Counted from the stretch's first letter, positions 26,689-35,432 are shown. The stretch is 64,000 nt of DNA from Arthrobacter sp. Leaf137 (GCF_001423525.1 NZ_LMOI01000012.1:438115-502114); one strand, 5' to 3'. The notes: a model not told the origin generated them from the sequence alone. A program made the numbers and translations.

Positions 26689-26892
26689 ATGAGCGAGCTT
26701 CCAGCCAGTTACAAGGAATTTCTTTCCGACAAAAGCGCGCTGTTCATCAGCACAGTAAAGCCTGTCCTGCAGCAGTCGGCAGCGGACAAGCTCCACGGCG
26801 TCCGGGTCACTTACAACCCCGGATCCACCGGCCACCAGGCGCATGTGGATGACACGCTGCCGTTTGGTGTGGTTTTCGAAGACATCGACTGA
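26689..26892 (+). CDS. Small conserved-looking hypothetical protein, 67 aa
   Basis: Short soluble protein starting MSELPASYKEFLSDKSALFI and ending LPFGVVFEDID. No motif is recognised. It is taken as real because a -10 hexamer sits exactly 6 nt before the ATG, codon third positions look coding, and the frame stops just before the ROK gene on the other strand. It is divergent from the moxR operon. Function unknown. Confidence 0.6.
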   Translation: MSELPASYKEFLSDKSALFISTVKPVLQQSAADKLHGVRVTYNPGSTGHQAHVDDTLPFGVVFEDID

Positions 26893-26912
26893 ACCGGCGG
26901 GACGCGGTTCCC

Positions 26913-28166
26913 CTAGCTCTCCAGCAGGAGCCGCTGCGCCCGGGGCGCCAGGGTGTGTTCGAGGACGAGAGACGCTGCCCCGATGGCACCCACGTCCTCG
27001 CCCACGCCGGTACCCACCACCTCGATGGGGTGGATGAGCCGGGCTGCACTGTGTGCTTCAAGCAGCGCCGGTACCTTGGCCAGGAACCGGTCCGCCATGC
27101 CGCTCCAGAAGGGGCCGCCGAACACCACCCGTTCCACGTCCAGCGTGTTGGTCACCACGGAAATGGCGCGGGCAACCAGCGTGGCGGATTTGTCGATGAT
27201 GGCCATGGCGCGTTCGTCGCCGGCGTCGGCAAGTTCGCACAGCCTCGCGAAGCTCTGCTGGACCTCCGCGCCGCTGTTGCCGGGCCGGGAGCCGTTCAGG
27301 ATGCCCGCGGCCTCCGCTTCAGCCACCAGGACCTGCGGGATGCAGGACGATTTCACACAGCCGCGCAGCCCGCAATCGCACGGGGGTCCATCCGGGTCCA
27401 CCATGATGTGGCCGATTTCTCCGGCATTGCCGGATGTGCCGCGGATGACTTCGTCGTTGAGGACAATGCCGCAGCCGATGCCGGTGCCCATGTACATGAA
27501 CACGAAGCTGCCGGCGCCGCTTGGGCCGCCGGCCCAGGTTTCCGCCACGGCGGCGCTGGTGACATCCTTGTCCACCAGGACGGAGTATCCGGTGGCCTCG
27601 GACAGGGCGTTGCGCAACTCCACCCGGTCCCACCCCGGAAGCAGCGGCGGGTCCACCACCGTTCCATTATCCAGGTCGATGGGGCCGGGCGCAGCCACGC
27701 CGAGTCCGGCGATCCGGTCCCGGTCGACGCCGGATTCCTCCACTACCCGGGCAACCTGGGCTGCGATGGTGGCAATGACGGCTGAAGGATCGTTGCCGCC
27801 TGGAGTGTCGATCCGCGCGTGCTGGACGACTGATCCCACCAGGTCCATGACGACGAAGGTGGTCACGGCGGGGTCGAGGTGGACGCCGACGGCATACATG
27901 CCCTTGGGGTTGAGGCGGAGGATGGTCCGGGGCTTACCCGGGCCGCTGCCTTCCTTCCCTGCTTCGACAATCAGGTTCTGGTCCAGCAGGCGGCGGGAGA
28001 TGTTGGAGATGGTCTGCGGGGACAATCCCACGATCTGGGCAAGTTCAACCCGGCTGAGCCCGCCCGAGGTCCGGCGGATGGCGTCAAGGATGACTGTGAG
28101 GTTGAAATCCCCCATCCGTGGCAGGTTGGTTCCGCGCCTCGGTGAGGATTGGCGGATTTCAGACAC
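26913..28166 (-). CDS. ROK-family transcriptional regulator/sugar kinase homologue
   Basis: ROK protein of 417 aa. An N-terminal MarR-like winged helix (about 18-80, with LAQIVGLSPQTISNISRRLL) is fused to an ASKHA kinase-like domain. Visible there are the phosphate loop MGTGIGCGIVLND and the zinc motif CDCGLRGC. The normal ROK motif continues with Glu, but here it reads GCVKSSC. Such proteins are sugar-responsive repressors of the NagC/Mlc/XylR type. GTG 28166 follows AGGGGTAAC. No sugar transporter lies next to it, so the target is unknown. Confidence 0.9.
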   Translation of the reverse strand: MSEIRQSSPRRGTNLPRMGDFNLTVILDAIRRTSGGLSRVELAQIVGLSPQTISNISRRLLDQNLIVEAGKEGSGPGKPRTILRLNPKGMYAVGVHLDPAVTTFVVMDLVGSVVQHARIDTPGGNDPSAVIATIAAQVARVVEESGVDRDRIAGLGVAAPGPIDLDNGTVVDPPLLPGWDRVELRNALSEATGYSVLVDKDVTSAAVAETWAGGPSGAGSFVFMYMGTGIGCGIVLNDEVIRGTSGNAGEIGHIMVDPDGPPCDCGLRGCVKSSCIPQVLVAEAEAAGILNGSRPGNSGAEVQQSFARLCELADAGDERAMAIIDKSATLVARAISVVTNTLDVERVVFGGPFWSGMADRFLAKVPALLEAHSAARLIHPIEVVGTGVGEDVGAIGAASLVLEHTLAPRAQRLLLES

Positions 28167-28279
28167 GGTTACCCCTAAACGTCTTGGGCCACGTAGTTGT
28201 GGTGCTGCTTGAATCGTACGTTACGCGTGGGCACAGACACATAGCCGGGTTGGCTGCCCGGCGTGGCGACGGTCCGTGG

Positions 28280-29452
28280 CTATCCGGCGGACCTTCGGAC
28301 ACTGCGCGTGACAGTGAATTTGGGGTTGTTTCCCTCCACGGTGGTGGGCCCTACCTCCCGTTCCAGTGCAGGAAGGTAGGGCAGGTGCCTGTTGTAGACG
28401 GTCCAGAGTTCACCGCCGGGAGCAAGGACCCTGCCGGCCGCTTCAATCAGCTTCAGGCCCGCTCCCGCGTGGACCCCTGCGCCTACGTGGAACGGCGGAT
28501 TCAGCAGGACCAGGTCGGCGCTGGCGTCGGCCATGGTGCCCAGGGCATCATCCTGCAGCGCGCTGATCCGCCCGTCGAGCCCGTTTGCCCGGGCGGTGGC
28601 AAGTGCTGAGGCAACAGCCGCGGCCGACTGGTCCGTGGCGGTCACCTGCGCCTCCGGGTATTTCCTGGCGTACATGGCGGCGAGGATTCCCGTCCCGCAG
28701 CCGAGATCCACCGCGTGCCGGGCCGGTTTCATGGCCGGAAGGAAGGTCAGCAGGAACCGGGTGCCGATGTCCAGTTTGGGACCGGCGAACACGGCTCCAT
28801 GGGCTGCGACGTCCAGGCCGAGTTCCCCGAGGTGCACGACGACGGGAAAGGGCGCGGGCGGCTGGCCCGCCTTCGCGTGGGAAGCCACGATGACGCGGGA
28901 CTTTTGCCGGGCGAGCTGGGGCTGGACCGAGTCGAAGTGCCGTTCGAGGACGCCGTTCATGCCGAGCGACATGTGTTTCACCCGTCCGCCGGCGAGCAAC
29001 AGGACGCCGGGCGCCGCATGGCGGGCAACCGCGGCAGCCACTTCATCCAGCTCGGCCAGGGTTTTCGGCAACTGCAGCAGCACCGCCTCCGCCCCGGACA
29101 GGAGTTCGGCGCCGAGCGGCAACTGGCGGAACTCCGGCACCCGGACGCTGCCGGCGTCGTCCGTCTCCTGCGCCGCCTGCCATGCGAGGGCATTTTGCTG
29201 CAGCGCGCGTTCTCCCGTGACCAGGTCCTGGTGCACGCGCAGCGTGCCCGGCGCCAGCAGATCCAGGGCGCCCAGCGTGAGGGCGCCGTAGCGGTCGCCG
29301 ATGACGGCGACTGCGCTGCCGGGGCGCACCGAAGCTGCGGCAGTTTCCAGGAGCAGCCTGTCCGTGGCATCCCATGCCTGCAGGTTGGGCGCCTCTACGT
29401 CAGGGCGCCGCCGAAGGATCCCGAACATCCGGTCAATACTGTCTGTTACCAC
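28280..29452 (-). CDS. RsmC/RlmG-like class I methyltransferase (probable rRNA guanine-N2)
   Basis: Methyltransferase of 390 aa with two tandem domains: a degenerate N-terminal half (about 1-190) and a C-terminal SAM-binding half (about 215-375). The SAM motif is AVDLGCGTGILAAMYA and the catalytic motif is NPPFHVG, the N-P-P-F/Y type used to methylate exocyclic amines. This two-domain plan is that of RsmC (16S m2G1207) and RlmG (23S m2G1835). I start at GTG 29452 with GGGA upstream, since the open frame beyond it is a shadow. Which rRNA position is modified cannot be told. Confidence 0.82.
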   Translation of the reverse strand: MVTDSIDRMFGILRRRPDVEAPNLQAWDATDRLLLETAAASVRPGSAVAVIGDRYGALTLGALDLLAPGTLRVHQDLVTGERALQQNALAWQAAQETDDAGSVRVPEFRQLPLGAELLSGAEAVLLQLPKTLAELDEVAAAVARHAAPGVLLLAGGRVKHMSLGMNGVLERHFDSVQPQLARQKSRVIVASHAKAGQPPAPFPVVVHLGELGLDVAAHGAVFAGPKLDIGTRFLLTFLPAMKPARHAVDLGCGTGILAAMYARKYPEAQVTATDQSAAAVASALATARANGLDGRISALQDDALGTMADASADLVLLNPPFHVGAGVHAGAGLKLIEAAGRVLAPGGELWTVYNRHLPYLPALEREVGPTTVEGNNPKFTVTRSVRRSAG

Positions 29453-29525
29453 GTGTTCCCTGCCGTTGTTCGTTCGCTGCGGGGTGTCCTCCACCCGCGA
29501 CCTGGTCGGGGTCCATGCCCCGGGT

Positions 29526-30608
29526 TCAGCCCCAAGGTACCGGCTCCGCGGCCGCCGCCAGTCCGGGGAGCTTGAGGATGTCCGCCACTGCCGCCCGGCC
29601 GGCCCGGTTGGCGCCGATGGTCGACGACGACGGGCCGTAGCCCACCAGGTGGACGCGCGGCTCGGCTGCCACCCGGGTGCCGTCCATGGCGATTCCGCCG
29701 CCCGGACCGCGAAGGTGCAGCGGAGCCAGATGCTCCAGCTCTGCCCGGAACCCGGTGGCCCACAGGATGACGTCCGCCGCAAGGAATCCGCCGTCGGCCA
29801 GCCGGACGCCGCCGGGCTCGATGGCGGTGAACATGGGTTGCCTGTCGATGGCGCCGCGGGCCGCCGCGGCCCGGAGCGCAGGAGTCCGGATCAGCCCGGT
29901 CACCGAGACCACGCTCTGCGGCGGCAGGCCCTTCCGGACCCGCTCCTCGACGAGTGCGACGGCGTCGTGCCCGGCACGGGCGTCAAATTCGTCGTCGCGC
30001 CAGACAGGCTCGCGGCGGGTGAACCAACTGGTGGACGTGACCTGGGAGATTTCGTCCAGGAGGCCAACAGCCGAGATGCCGCCGCCCACGACGATGACAC
30101 GCTTTCCAACGAATTCGGTGGCGGAGACGTAATCCGCGACGTGCAACTGCCTGCCTCGAAAGCTGTTCCGCCCCGGGTAGATGGGCCAGAACGGCCTGGT
30201 CCAGGTGCCCGTGGCATTGATGAGTGCGTATGCGGTCCAGTCCCCGCGGGACGTGCCCACGCGAAGCCGACCTGCCGGGTCATTGTCTTCGCGGCTGACC
30301 GAAGTCACCTTGACCGGCCTCCGCACCGTCAGCCCCAGCTCCTGTTCGTAGTCGCCGAAGTAGCGGGTGAGGAACTCGGAACTGGGTTCGCGGGGATCCA
30401 CAGCGGGCTTGGCGATGCCCGGTAAATCGCTGATTCCGTTGACGGTGCCCATACGGAGGCTCTTCCAGCGGTGGCGCCATGCGCCGCCGGGCCCGGCCTC
30501 GGCGTCGAACATCTCGTATGCAAGCCCCCTGCGCTGCAGGTGGAAGGCGGCGGATAGTCCGGCCTGCCCCGCACCGATCACCACGACATCGGTTTGGGCA
30601 GCAATCAC
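29526..30608 (-). CDS. Flavin-containing monooxygenase-like NAD(P)/FAD oxidoreductase
   Basis: FAD/NAD(P)H oxidoreductase of 360 aa in the flavin monooxygenase/Trk-like group. The FAD motif VVVIGAGQAGLSAAFHL is near residue 8 and the NADPH motif VIVVGGGISAVGLLDEI near 170. The late ATG motif VILWATGFRAELEHL is near 280. Its substrate is unknown. It is divergent from the second CFA-like gene, with 77 nt between their starts, and lies 73 nt before the methyltransferase. GTG 30608 has TATCAT exactly 6 nt upstream, indicating leaderless transcription. Confidence 0.85.
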   Translation of the reverse strand: MIAAQTDVVVIGAGQAGLSAAFHLQRRGLAYEMFDAEAGPGGAWRHRWKSLRMGTVNGISDLPGIAKPAVDPREPSSEFLTRYFGDYEQELGLTVRRPVKVTSVSREDNDPAGRLRVGTSRGDWTAYALINATGTWTRPFWPIYPGRNSFRGRQLHVADYVSATEFVGKRVIVVGGGISAVGLLDEISQVTSTSWFTRREPVWRDDEFDARAGHDAVALVEERVRKGLPPQSVVSVTGLIRTPALRAAAARGAIDRQPMFTAIEPGGVRLADGGFLAADVILWATGFRAELEHLAPLHLRGPGGGIAMDGTRVAAEPRVHLVGYGPSSSTIGANRAGRAAVADILKLPGLAAAAEPVPWG

Positions 30609-30614
30609 TCCCCC

Positions 30615-30620
30615 ATGATA
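30615..30620 (-). promoter_or_regulatory. -10 hexamer for the leaderless monooxygenase-like gene
   Basis: TATCAT on the minus strand, then GGGGGA and GTG 30608. GGGGGA could equally serve as a ribosome site. Confidence 0.5.
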
Positions 30621-30685
30621 GCCGGGCGGGACGTCCGGGCCTTAGGGTTGGCCCATAGAGGCCCGGCCAGCGATACCGGAGGACG

Positions 30686-32041
30686 ATGATGGCAGGAACA
30701 ACACGCAGCACGGCGGACGGCGACAGGGGCAGCGCGGCCAGGCTGGCCAAGGCTTTGGCCATTGTTCTTGGCACGGCTGACGTGCCCTTGCGTCTGAAAG
30801 CCTGGGACGGTTCCGAAGCTGGCCCCCGGGACGCTCCCGTGCTGGAATTCCGGTCGCGTCGGGCGCTGCGGCGGATCCTGTGGTCACCGGGCCAGCTGGG
30901 ACTCAGCCGGGCGTATGTGGCCGGGGAGCTCGACGCACCGGGCGACATTTTCGCCGCTTTCACGGCCCTGAGTTCGGCGGGCAAGTTTGCCGAGCCGGGA
31001 CCGTTCCGCCGGCCGACCGTTGCTGAACTGTGGACGCTCGCGGCCACGGCCGTTCGGCTCGGCGCTGTGGGGTCCAACCCTGCGCCTCCGCCCGAAGAGG
31101 CCCGCGTCGCCCGCAACGGCCGGGTGCACTCCCGCCACCGTGACGCCGCAGCCATCTCCCACCATTACGACGTCGGCAACGACTTTTACGCCCTGGTCCT
31201 GGGCAGCTCGATGGTCTACTCCTGCGCCGTCTGGCCGGATGAATCTGGTGGAACCGGAAAGGGCAGCACCGGCGGCAACCGGGCCGGCGTGGACGGGCTC
31301 GACACCGCACAGGAAGCCAAGTTGGATTTGGTGTGCCGAAAGCTTGGGCTGCAGCCCGGGATGCGCGTGCTGGATGTGGGCTGCGGCTGGGGCAGTTTTG
31401 CCCTGCACGCAGCTGGAAGGTACGGCGTCACCGTGCTGGGAGTGACGTTGTCTTCGGAGCAGGCAAACCTGGCCCGCAAGCGGGCGGCCGAGGCGGGGCT
31501 GACCGATAAGGTGGAGATCCGGGTCCAGGATTACCGGGACGTGGCGGACGGGCCGTTTGACGCGATCAGCTCCATCGGGATGTCCGAGCATGTGGGGCGC
31601 GAGCAAACGCCCGGCTACGCCGCCTCCCTGTATTCACTGCTCCGCCCCGGCGGCAGGCTCCTGAACCATGCGATTTCCTGGAATGCCGGACCCACCGACC
31701 CGGATCCCGATTCGTTCATTCCCCGCTACGTGTTTCCTGATGGGGAGATGATCAGCCTGGGTGAAATGGTGGTGGCGCTTGAGGGAGCGGGGTTTGAGGT
31801 ACTCGATGTTGAAGCATTGCGGCAGCACTACGCCCTGACGCTGCGTGCGTGGGTGCGTCGGCTGGAAGAAAACTGGGACCGGGCCGTTGCCCTGACCAGC
31901 GTTGGCCGCGCCCGGATCTGGCGGCTGTACATGGCGTCGAGTGCCATTGGCTTTGAGAATGGCCTGACCGGGGTGAATCAGGTCCTGGTGCAACGCCCCG
32001 GCGGCGCCGAGCCTCCGCTTCGCCGCACGGCGTGGATGTGA
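30686..32041 (+). CDS. Second cyclopropane-fatty-acid synthase-like methyltransferase
   Basis: CFA/mycolic-acid-type SAM methyltransferase of 451 aa. The N-terminal lipid-side domain (about 30-130) is followed by HHYDVGNDFYALVLG near 160, the SAM motif VLDVGCGWGSFALHAAG near 230 and SSIGMSEHVGREQTPGY near 295. It is a paralogue, not a copy, of the gene at 12273: the SAM motif is D-V-G-C-G here and E-I-G-T-G there. Two ATGs (30686, 30689) follow GGAGG, and the second has the better spacing. A strong terminator follows, so it forms a single-gene unit. Confidence 0.9.
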   Translation: MMAGTTRSTADGDRGSAARLAKALAIVLGTADVPLRLKAWDGSEAGPRDAPVLEFRSRRALRRILWSPGQLGLSRAYVAGELDAPGDIFAAFTALSSAGKFAEPGPFRRPTVAELWTLAATAVRLGAVGSNPAPPPEEARVARNGRVHSRHRDAAAISHHYDVGNDFYALVLGSSMVYSCAVWPDESGGTGKGSTGGNRAGVDGLDTAQEAKLDLVCRKLGLQPGMRVLDVGCGWGSFALHAAGRYGVTVLGVTLSSEQANLARKRAAEAGLTDKVEIRVQDYRDVADGPFDAISSIGMSEHVGREQTPGYAASLYSLLRPGGRLLNHAISWNAGPTDPDPDSFIPRYVFPDGEMISLGEMVVALEGAGFEVLDVEALRQHYALTLRAWVRRLEENWDRAVALTSVGRARIWRLYMASSAIGFENGLTGVNQVLVQRPGGAEPPLRRTAWM

Positions 32042-32060
32042 TCCCACTGCCGGAAACGAG

Positions 32061-32093
32061 AAAGGGAACCATCACAGGTGATGGTTCCCTTTT
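32061..32093. terminator. Intrinsic terminator after the second CFA-like gene
   Basis: AAAGGGAACCATCAC pairs with GTGATGGTTCCCTTT across a 2-nt loop, followed by TTT on the plus strand. It can also end the tRNA-Ala transcript from the other side. Confidence 0.85.
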
Positions 32094-32100
32094 CATTCCG

Positions 32101-32173
32101 TGGAGCTGAGGGGACTCGAACCCCTGACCCCCTGCATGCCATGCAGGTGCGCTACCAGCTGCGCCACAGCCCC
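32101..32173 (-). tRNA. tRNA-Ala(GGC), copy 1
   Basis: 73 nt cloverleaf on the minus strand. Acceptor GGGGCTG/CAGCTCC includes the alanine identity pair G3-U70. Anticodon loop ATGGCAT gives anticodon GGC, and the T-arm is AGGGGTTCGAGTCCCCT. The 3' CCA is not encoded. The sequence is identical to copy 2 at 32383. Confidence 0.97.
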
Positions 32174-32343
32174 GGAACTTCGCTGTTCCGGTCGGTTTCC
32201 CCGGAGCAACCTGACCAGCTTAATGCACTTTCCCCGCAGCACCAAATCGCACCTGCGAGCGGGCTGCCGCAGCGCACGGCGGCTGCCCGCGGCCTCTCCG
32301 CCAGGACCTCCGGACGCCCCACCGGTCCTGCGGCGCACAAAAA

Positions 32344-32376
32344 AATCCGCCGGAATCATGATGATTCCGGCGGATT
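32344..32376 (-). terminator. Intrinsic terminator after tRNA-Ala copy 2
   Basis: AATCCGCCGGAATCA stem with a TGA loop. On the minus strand it is followed by a run of T (TTTTTTTG), so tRNA copy 2 ends before copy 1. Confidence 0.88.
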
Positions 32377-32382
32377 GTCCGG

Positions 32383-32455
32383 TGGAGCTGAGGGGACTCG
32401 AACCCCTGACCCCCTGCATGCCATGCAGGTGCGCTACCAGCTGCGCCACAGCCCC
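32383..32455 (-). tRNA. tRNA-Ala(GGC), copy 2
   Basis: Same 73-nt sequence as copy 1, with anticodon GGC and the G3-U70 pair. It lies 209 nt upstream of copy 1 in transcription direction and has its own terminator. Confidence 0.97.
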
Positions 32456-32569
32456 GAACTGCTGCCGCTCCTTGGAGCTTTTTTCGGGTTTCCCCGAAGC
32501 AACTCCAATATCTTAGATCAGCGGTTCCAAGAATTCCAAATCGGGAATACTCCACGGAGCGGCGCGGGT

Positions 32570-32959
32570 TTATTCGCTTTCCGACGTGGCTGCGGCGGCG
32601 TCTTCCAGCTGCAGGTCCACCACCGGGCAGTCCTTCCAGAGCCGCTCGAGCGCGTAGAAGACCCGGTCCTCTTCGTGCTGGACGTGGATGACGATGTCGG
32701 AGTAGTCCAGGAGGACCCAGCGGCCACCGGAACGGCCTTCGCGGCGGACAGGCCGCAGGTCCTGTTTGGCAAGTTCTTCCTCGATGCCGTCCACGATCGC
32801 GTTGACCTGACGCTCGCTGGGGGCCGATGCGATGAGGAAGACGTCGGCCAGTGCCAGGCGTTCACTCACGTCCAGGGCAACAATGTCGTGGGCAAGCTTG
32901 TCCGCGGCAGCCTTGGCGGCGTCGCGGGCAATGGTGATGGATGTATCTGATGCAGTCAC
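32570..32959 (-). CDS. rsfS: Ribosomal silencing factor RsfS
   Basis: RsfS, 129 aa, binds ribosomal protein L14 and blocks subunit joining when nutrients are short. Family features are LALADVFLIASAPSERQVNA, a conserved EGRSGGRWVLLDYSDIVIHV and the acidic FYALERLWKDCP. GTG 32959 is the start, after GAGGAGTCCC. It belongs to the nadD-rsfS neighbourhood common in bacteria, here with one extra gene between them. Confidence 0.95.
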   Translation of the reverse strand: MTASDTSITIARDAAKAAADKLAHDIVALDVSERLALADVFLIASAPSERQVNAIVDGIEEELAKQDLRPVRREGRSGGRWVLLDYSDIVIHVQHEEDRVFYALERLWKDCPVVDLQLEDAAAATSESE

Positions 32960-32996
32960 GGGACTCCTCGTTGATGGAAAAACAGGGTGCGGCGGG

Positions 32997-34442
32997 TCAG
33001 GGGGTCATGCCGCTGATGATTAGGACGACGCCGGACACCAGCGCCACGACGCCGAAGGCCAGGATGCAGAACTGCAGGATGCGGTTGCGCCTCGCGCGGC
33101 CCAGGCCGGCGGTGGCTGCATCCAACGGTTCCAGCCCGTAGGCCGAGCTGGCGGGAACCCGCGGAACGTCTTCGAATGTCGCCTGGCTGTCCGGGAAGAC
33201 AACAGGCTTGGGCCGGGTGGCGGCCTTGGCTGCCGCTTCGGCCCGTGCAATGACCTGCGAACGGCCGGACACCGGCTCAGCCGCGCGGCCGGTCCTGCCG
33301 GCCGGCTTCTTTTTGCCTCCGCCGGCTGCGGGAACCCTGGTTCCCGGCCGGGTGGTGACCGGAACATGGGACGTTGCCGGCGGCTTCATGACGGGCCGGT
33401 CCACGCCGGGAACCTGGACGAATTCCAGCGGCGTGACCATGGCCAGGTTGTTCGTAGTGGATGGGCCCGGCCGGTCCTTGGGCGGGTTCGCCTTTGGCTG
33501 GTTTGCCTTTGGCCCGGAACCCGCGGGCGAAGCTGGCTTGGGTGTGGCAATCCCGAAGTGCGCGGCCTTGGGTTGCCCCGGCTTCGATGGCGCGTCCACG
33601 GCCTGGTTGTCGCCGGGGGCTGCAGCGCCGCCGGCCTGCTCAGCGAGTTTCTGCCGGGCCATCGCGCGCCGGTTCAGCACTGCTGCACGTTCCGCCAGGG
33701 CGATCTGCTCGGCAAGGATTTCGGGATCCACCGCCTCCGGATCCATGGAGGCGATGTGCTCCATCTTGGCGATCTGGTTCTTGGCCTGCTCGGCAATCAG
33801 GGAACGGGCAGCCAGCGCCTGTTCAACAGTCATCCCTGCAGGGCCGGAAGGAGCGCCGGCGGCCTTCTGGGCAGGACGTCCGGACGGCGCATCCGGAGCC
33901 GCCTTGCCTTCTCCCCCGGCGGACGGTGCAGCTTTACTGTCGACGTCGGGTCCGGGCCGGGCCGGCGTCCTGGACGGGACAGCAGGCGGCGTGGCGGCGG
34001 GAGGAACGATCGGGTTGGCCGCCGTGAGGGCCTGCTCCTTCAGCTGCTGCAGGCGAAGCTGGCGGCGGGTGGGAGGACCGCCAGCGGCCAGCTGGCCTTC
34101 CTTTTCCTCCAGGTCCTTGATGGTGCGCAGTGCTGCCCTGTCCCGGGCACGGATTTGCGATGACCGTTGTGTGTGGGCCTGCGCCGCGCTGGGCTGGTCC
34201 ACGGGCTGCTGGTCCTGGTCAGGAGCAGCGGAAGGCTTCGCCGCAGCAGGTTTGACGGGCGCAGGCGCCGCGGCGGCCACGGGTGTTTGGGGCTTCCCAC
34301 CTGTCCCCGCTTGTGCGGCGGGCGACGGTTTTGTGGCAGGCGAAAGCTGCTCCTTACCCGTGGGTTCAGCCGACTCTTGGGCGGCGTCCCGCGCCTTCCG
34401 GAGTTCCCGGCGGCTGCGGATGGGGGGCTGTTCCTGGCTCAT
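32997..34442 (-). CDS. Pro/Ala-rich protein with a C-terminal membrane anchor
   Basis: Protein of 481 aa. An Arg/Lys/Glu-rich start (MSQEQPPIRSRRELRKARDA) is followed by a very Ala/Pro/Lys-rich, low-complexity region (about 20-420) with short helical stretches such as LAARSLIAEQAKNQIAKM and RAAVLNRRAMARQKLAEQ. A basic RARRNR segment and one C-terminal helix (about 453-477, FCILAFGVVALVSGVVLI) end it. It should be a tail-anchored cytosolic protein. I do not recognise the family. It starts 7 nt after nadD and 37 nt separate it from rsfS, so it is co-transcribed with both. Confidence 0.8.
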   Translation of the reverse strand: MSQEQPPIRSRRELRKARDAAQESAEPTGKEQLSPATKPSPAAQAGTGGKPQTPVAAAAPAPVKPAAAKPSAAPDQDQQPVDQPSAAQAHTQRSSQIRARDRAALRTIKDLEEKEGQLAAGGPPTRRQLRLQQLKEQALTAANPIVPPAATPPAVPSRTPARPGPDVDSKAAPSAGGEGKAAPDAPSGRPAQKAAGAPSGPAGMTVEQALAARSLIAEQAKNQIAKMEHIASMDPEAVDPEILAEQIALAERAAVLNRRAMARQKLAEQAGGAAAPGDNQAVDAPSKPGQPKAAHFGIATPKPASPAGSGPKANQPKANPPKDRPGPSTTNNLAMVTPLEFVQVPGVDRPVMKPPATSHVPVTTRPGTRVPAAGGGKKKPAGRTGRAAEPVSGRSQVIARAEAAAKAATRPKPVVFPDSQATFEDVPRVPASSAYGLEPLDAATAGLGRARRNRILQFCILAFGVVALVSGVVLIISGMTP

Positions 34443-34449
34443 AAAGAAC

Positions 34450-35100
34450 TCATTCAGTGCTGGCTCGTTCGCGTGCTTCGGAAGATTGATCGTCCCCGGC
34501 TGCCGGGGCGTACAGGCCATACTTCGCGATGTACTGCACCACACCATCAGGCACCAGGTACCAAACGGGATCGTTGCCCGCTACCCGGGTGCGGCAGTCT
34601 GTGGAAGAGATGGCCATGGCCGGCACTTCGAGGAGGCTGACGTCGTCGCGCCCCATGCCGTCAAGGACGTGGCCCGGACGGGTGACTCCAACGAAATGGG
34701 CCAGGGACCACAGTTCGTCGATGTCCTTCCAGGACAGGATCTGCGCCAGGGCGTCGGCACCGGTGATGAAGAACAGGTCCGCGTCCGGCCGCTGCGCGCG
34801 GAGGTCGCGCAGCGTGTCGATGGTGTACGTGGGACCGGGACGGTCCACATCCACCCGGCTTACCGTAAACCTCGGATTGGAGGCTGTGGCGATAACTGTC
34901 ATGAGGTAGCGGTGTTCCGGCTCGGTAACCCGTTTGTGGGACTTCTGCCATGGCTGTCCGGTAGGGACAAAAACAACCTCGTCCAGGTCGAATTCTGCAG
35001 CCACCTCACTGGCGGCAACAAGGTGGCCGTGATGGATGGGATCGAATGTCCCGCCCATCACGCCCAGCCGAATCCGGCCCTTGTCACTGCTCCGGCGCAA
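34450..35100 (-). CDS. nadD: Nicotinate-nucleotide adenylyltransferase
   Basis: NadD, 216 aa, makes nicotinate adenine dinucleotide from nicotinate mononucleotide and ATP in NAD synthesis. The nucleotidyltransferase motif [12 protein letters not shown] (residues about 16-27) and the second motif ISSTDCR near 180 are clear. The start is TTG 35100, because a start is needed before the first beta strand (RIRLGVMGG) and no ATG or GTG fits. No ribosome site is evident. It is followed closely by the Pro/Ala-rich gene and rsfS. Confidence 0.93.
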   Translation of the reverse strand: MRRSSDKGRIRLGVMGGTFDPIHHGHLVAASEVAAEFDLDEVVFVPTGQPWQKSHKRVTEPEHRYLMTVIATASNPRFTVSRVDVDRPGPTYTIDTLRDLRAQRPDADLFFITGADALAQILSWKDIDELWSLAHFVGVTRPGHVLDGMGRDDVSLLEVPAMAISSTDCRTRVAGNDPVWYLVPDGVVQYIAKYGLYAPAAGDDQSSEARERASTE

Positions 35101-35113
35101 AGTGCGGGAAATG

Positions 35114-35353
35114 TTAGTGGCCCTGCCCGTGATCGTGCTTGTTCGGGTGCTGGCGGTGCGGGTCCGCGTGCTCCTCCGTGGCGGTGTGGCGGTTGCCCAG
35201 GTTGTTGTAGGACAAGGTGATGAACATCATGACCAGGAGGATCGCAAACATGACGATGCCGAAGACCCACGGCTCAGCCCACAGCGGGGCGAGTTCCTCG
35301 TGTTCTGCTTCGCCTGCTGCGGCGATGGTCGTGGCGATCTGCTGGAACAGCAT
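35114..35353 (-). CDS. Small single-helix membrane protein with a His-rich tail
   Basis: Protein of 79 aa from ATG 35353 behind AGGGGAGA. A short N-terminal segment precedes one membrane helix (about 31-49, [17 protein letters not shown]). The remaining 30 residues contain seven histidines ([15 protein letters not shown], then NKHDHGQGH). The tail could bind metal ions, which is inference. The stop lies 13 nt before the nadD start. A longer frame to 35371 lacks a ribosome site. Family not recognised. Confidence 0.75.
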   Translation of the reverse strand: MLFQQIATTIAAAGEAEHEELAPLWAEPWVFGIVMFAILLVMMFITLSYNNLGNRHTATEEHADPHRQHPNKHDHGQGH

Positions 35354-35432
35354 GTTCTCCCCTAGGTTCAAGTATTTTGGGGCAGCGGACTTTTCCGCTG
35401 CTTTTTGGCGTCTGGTCTATGTTACCGCGTTG

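Noticed and set aside
32101..32455. 73-bp direct repeat as a possible integration (att) site
   Set aside because: The repeat is exactly a whole tRNA-Ala gene, and the 209 nt between copies hold only a terminator and no integrase or cargo.
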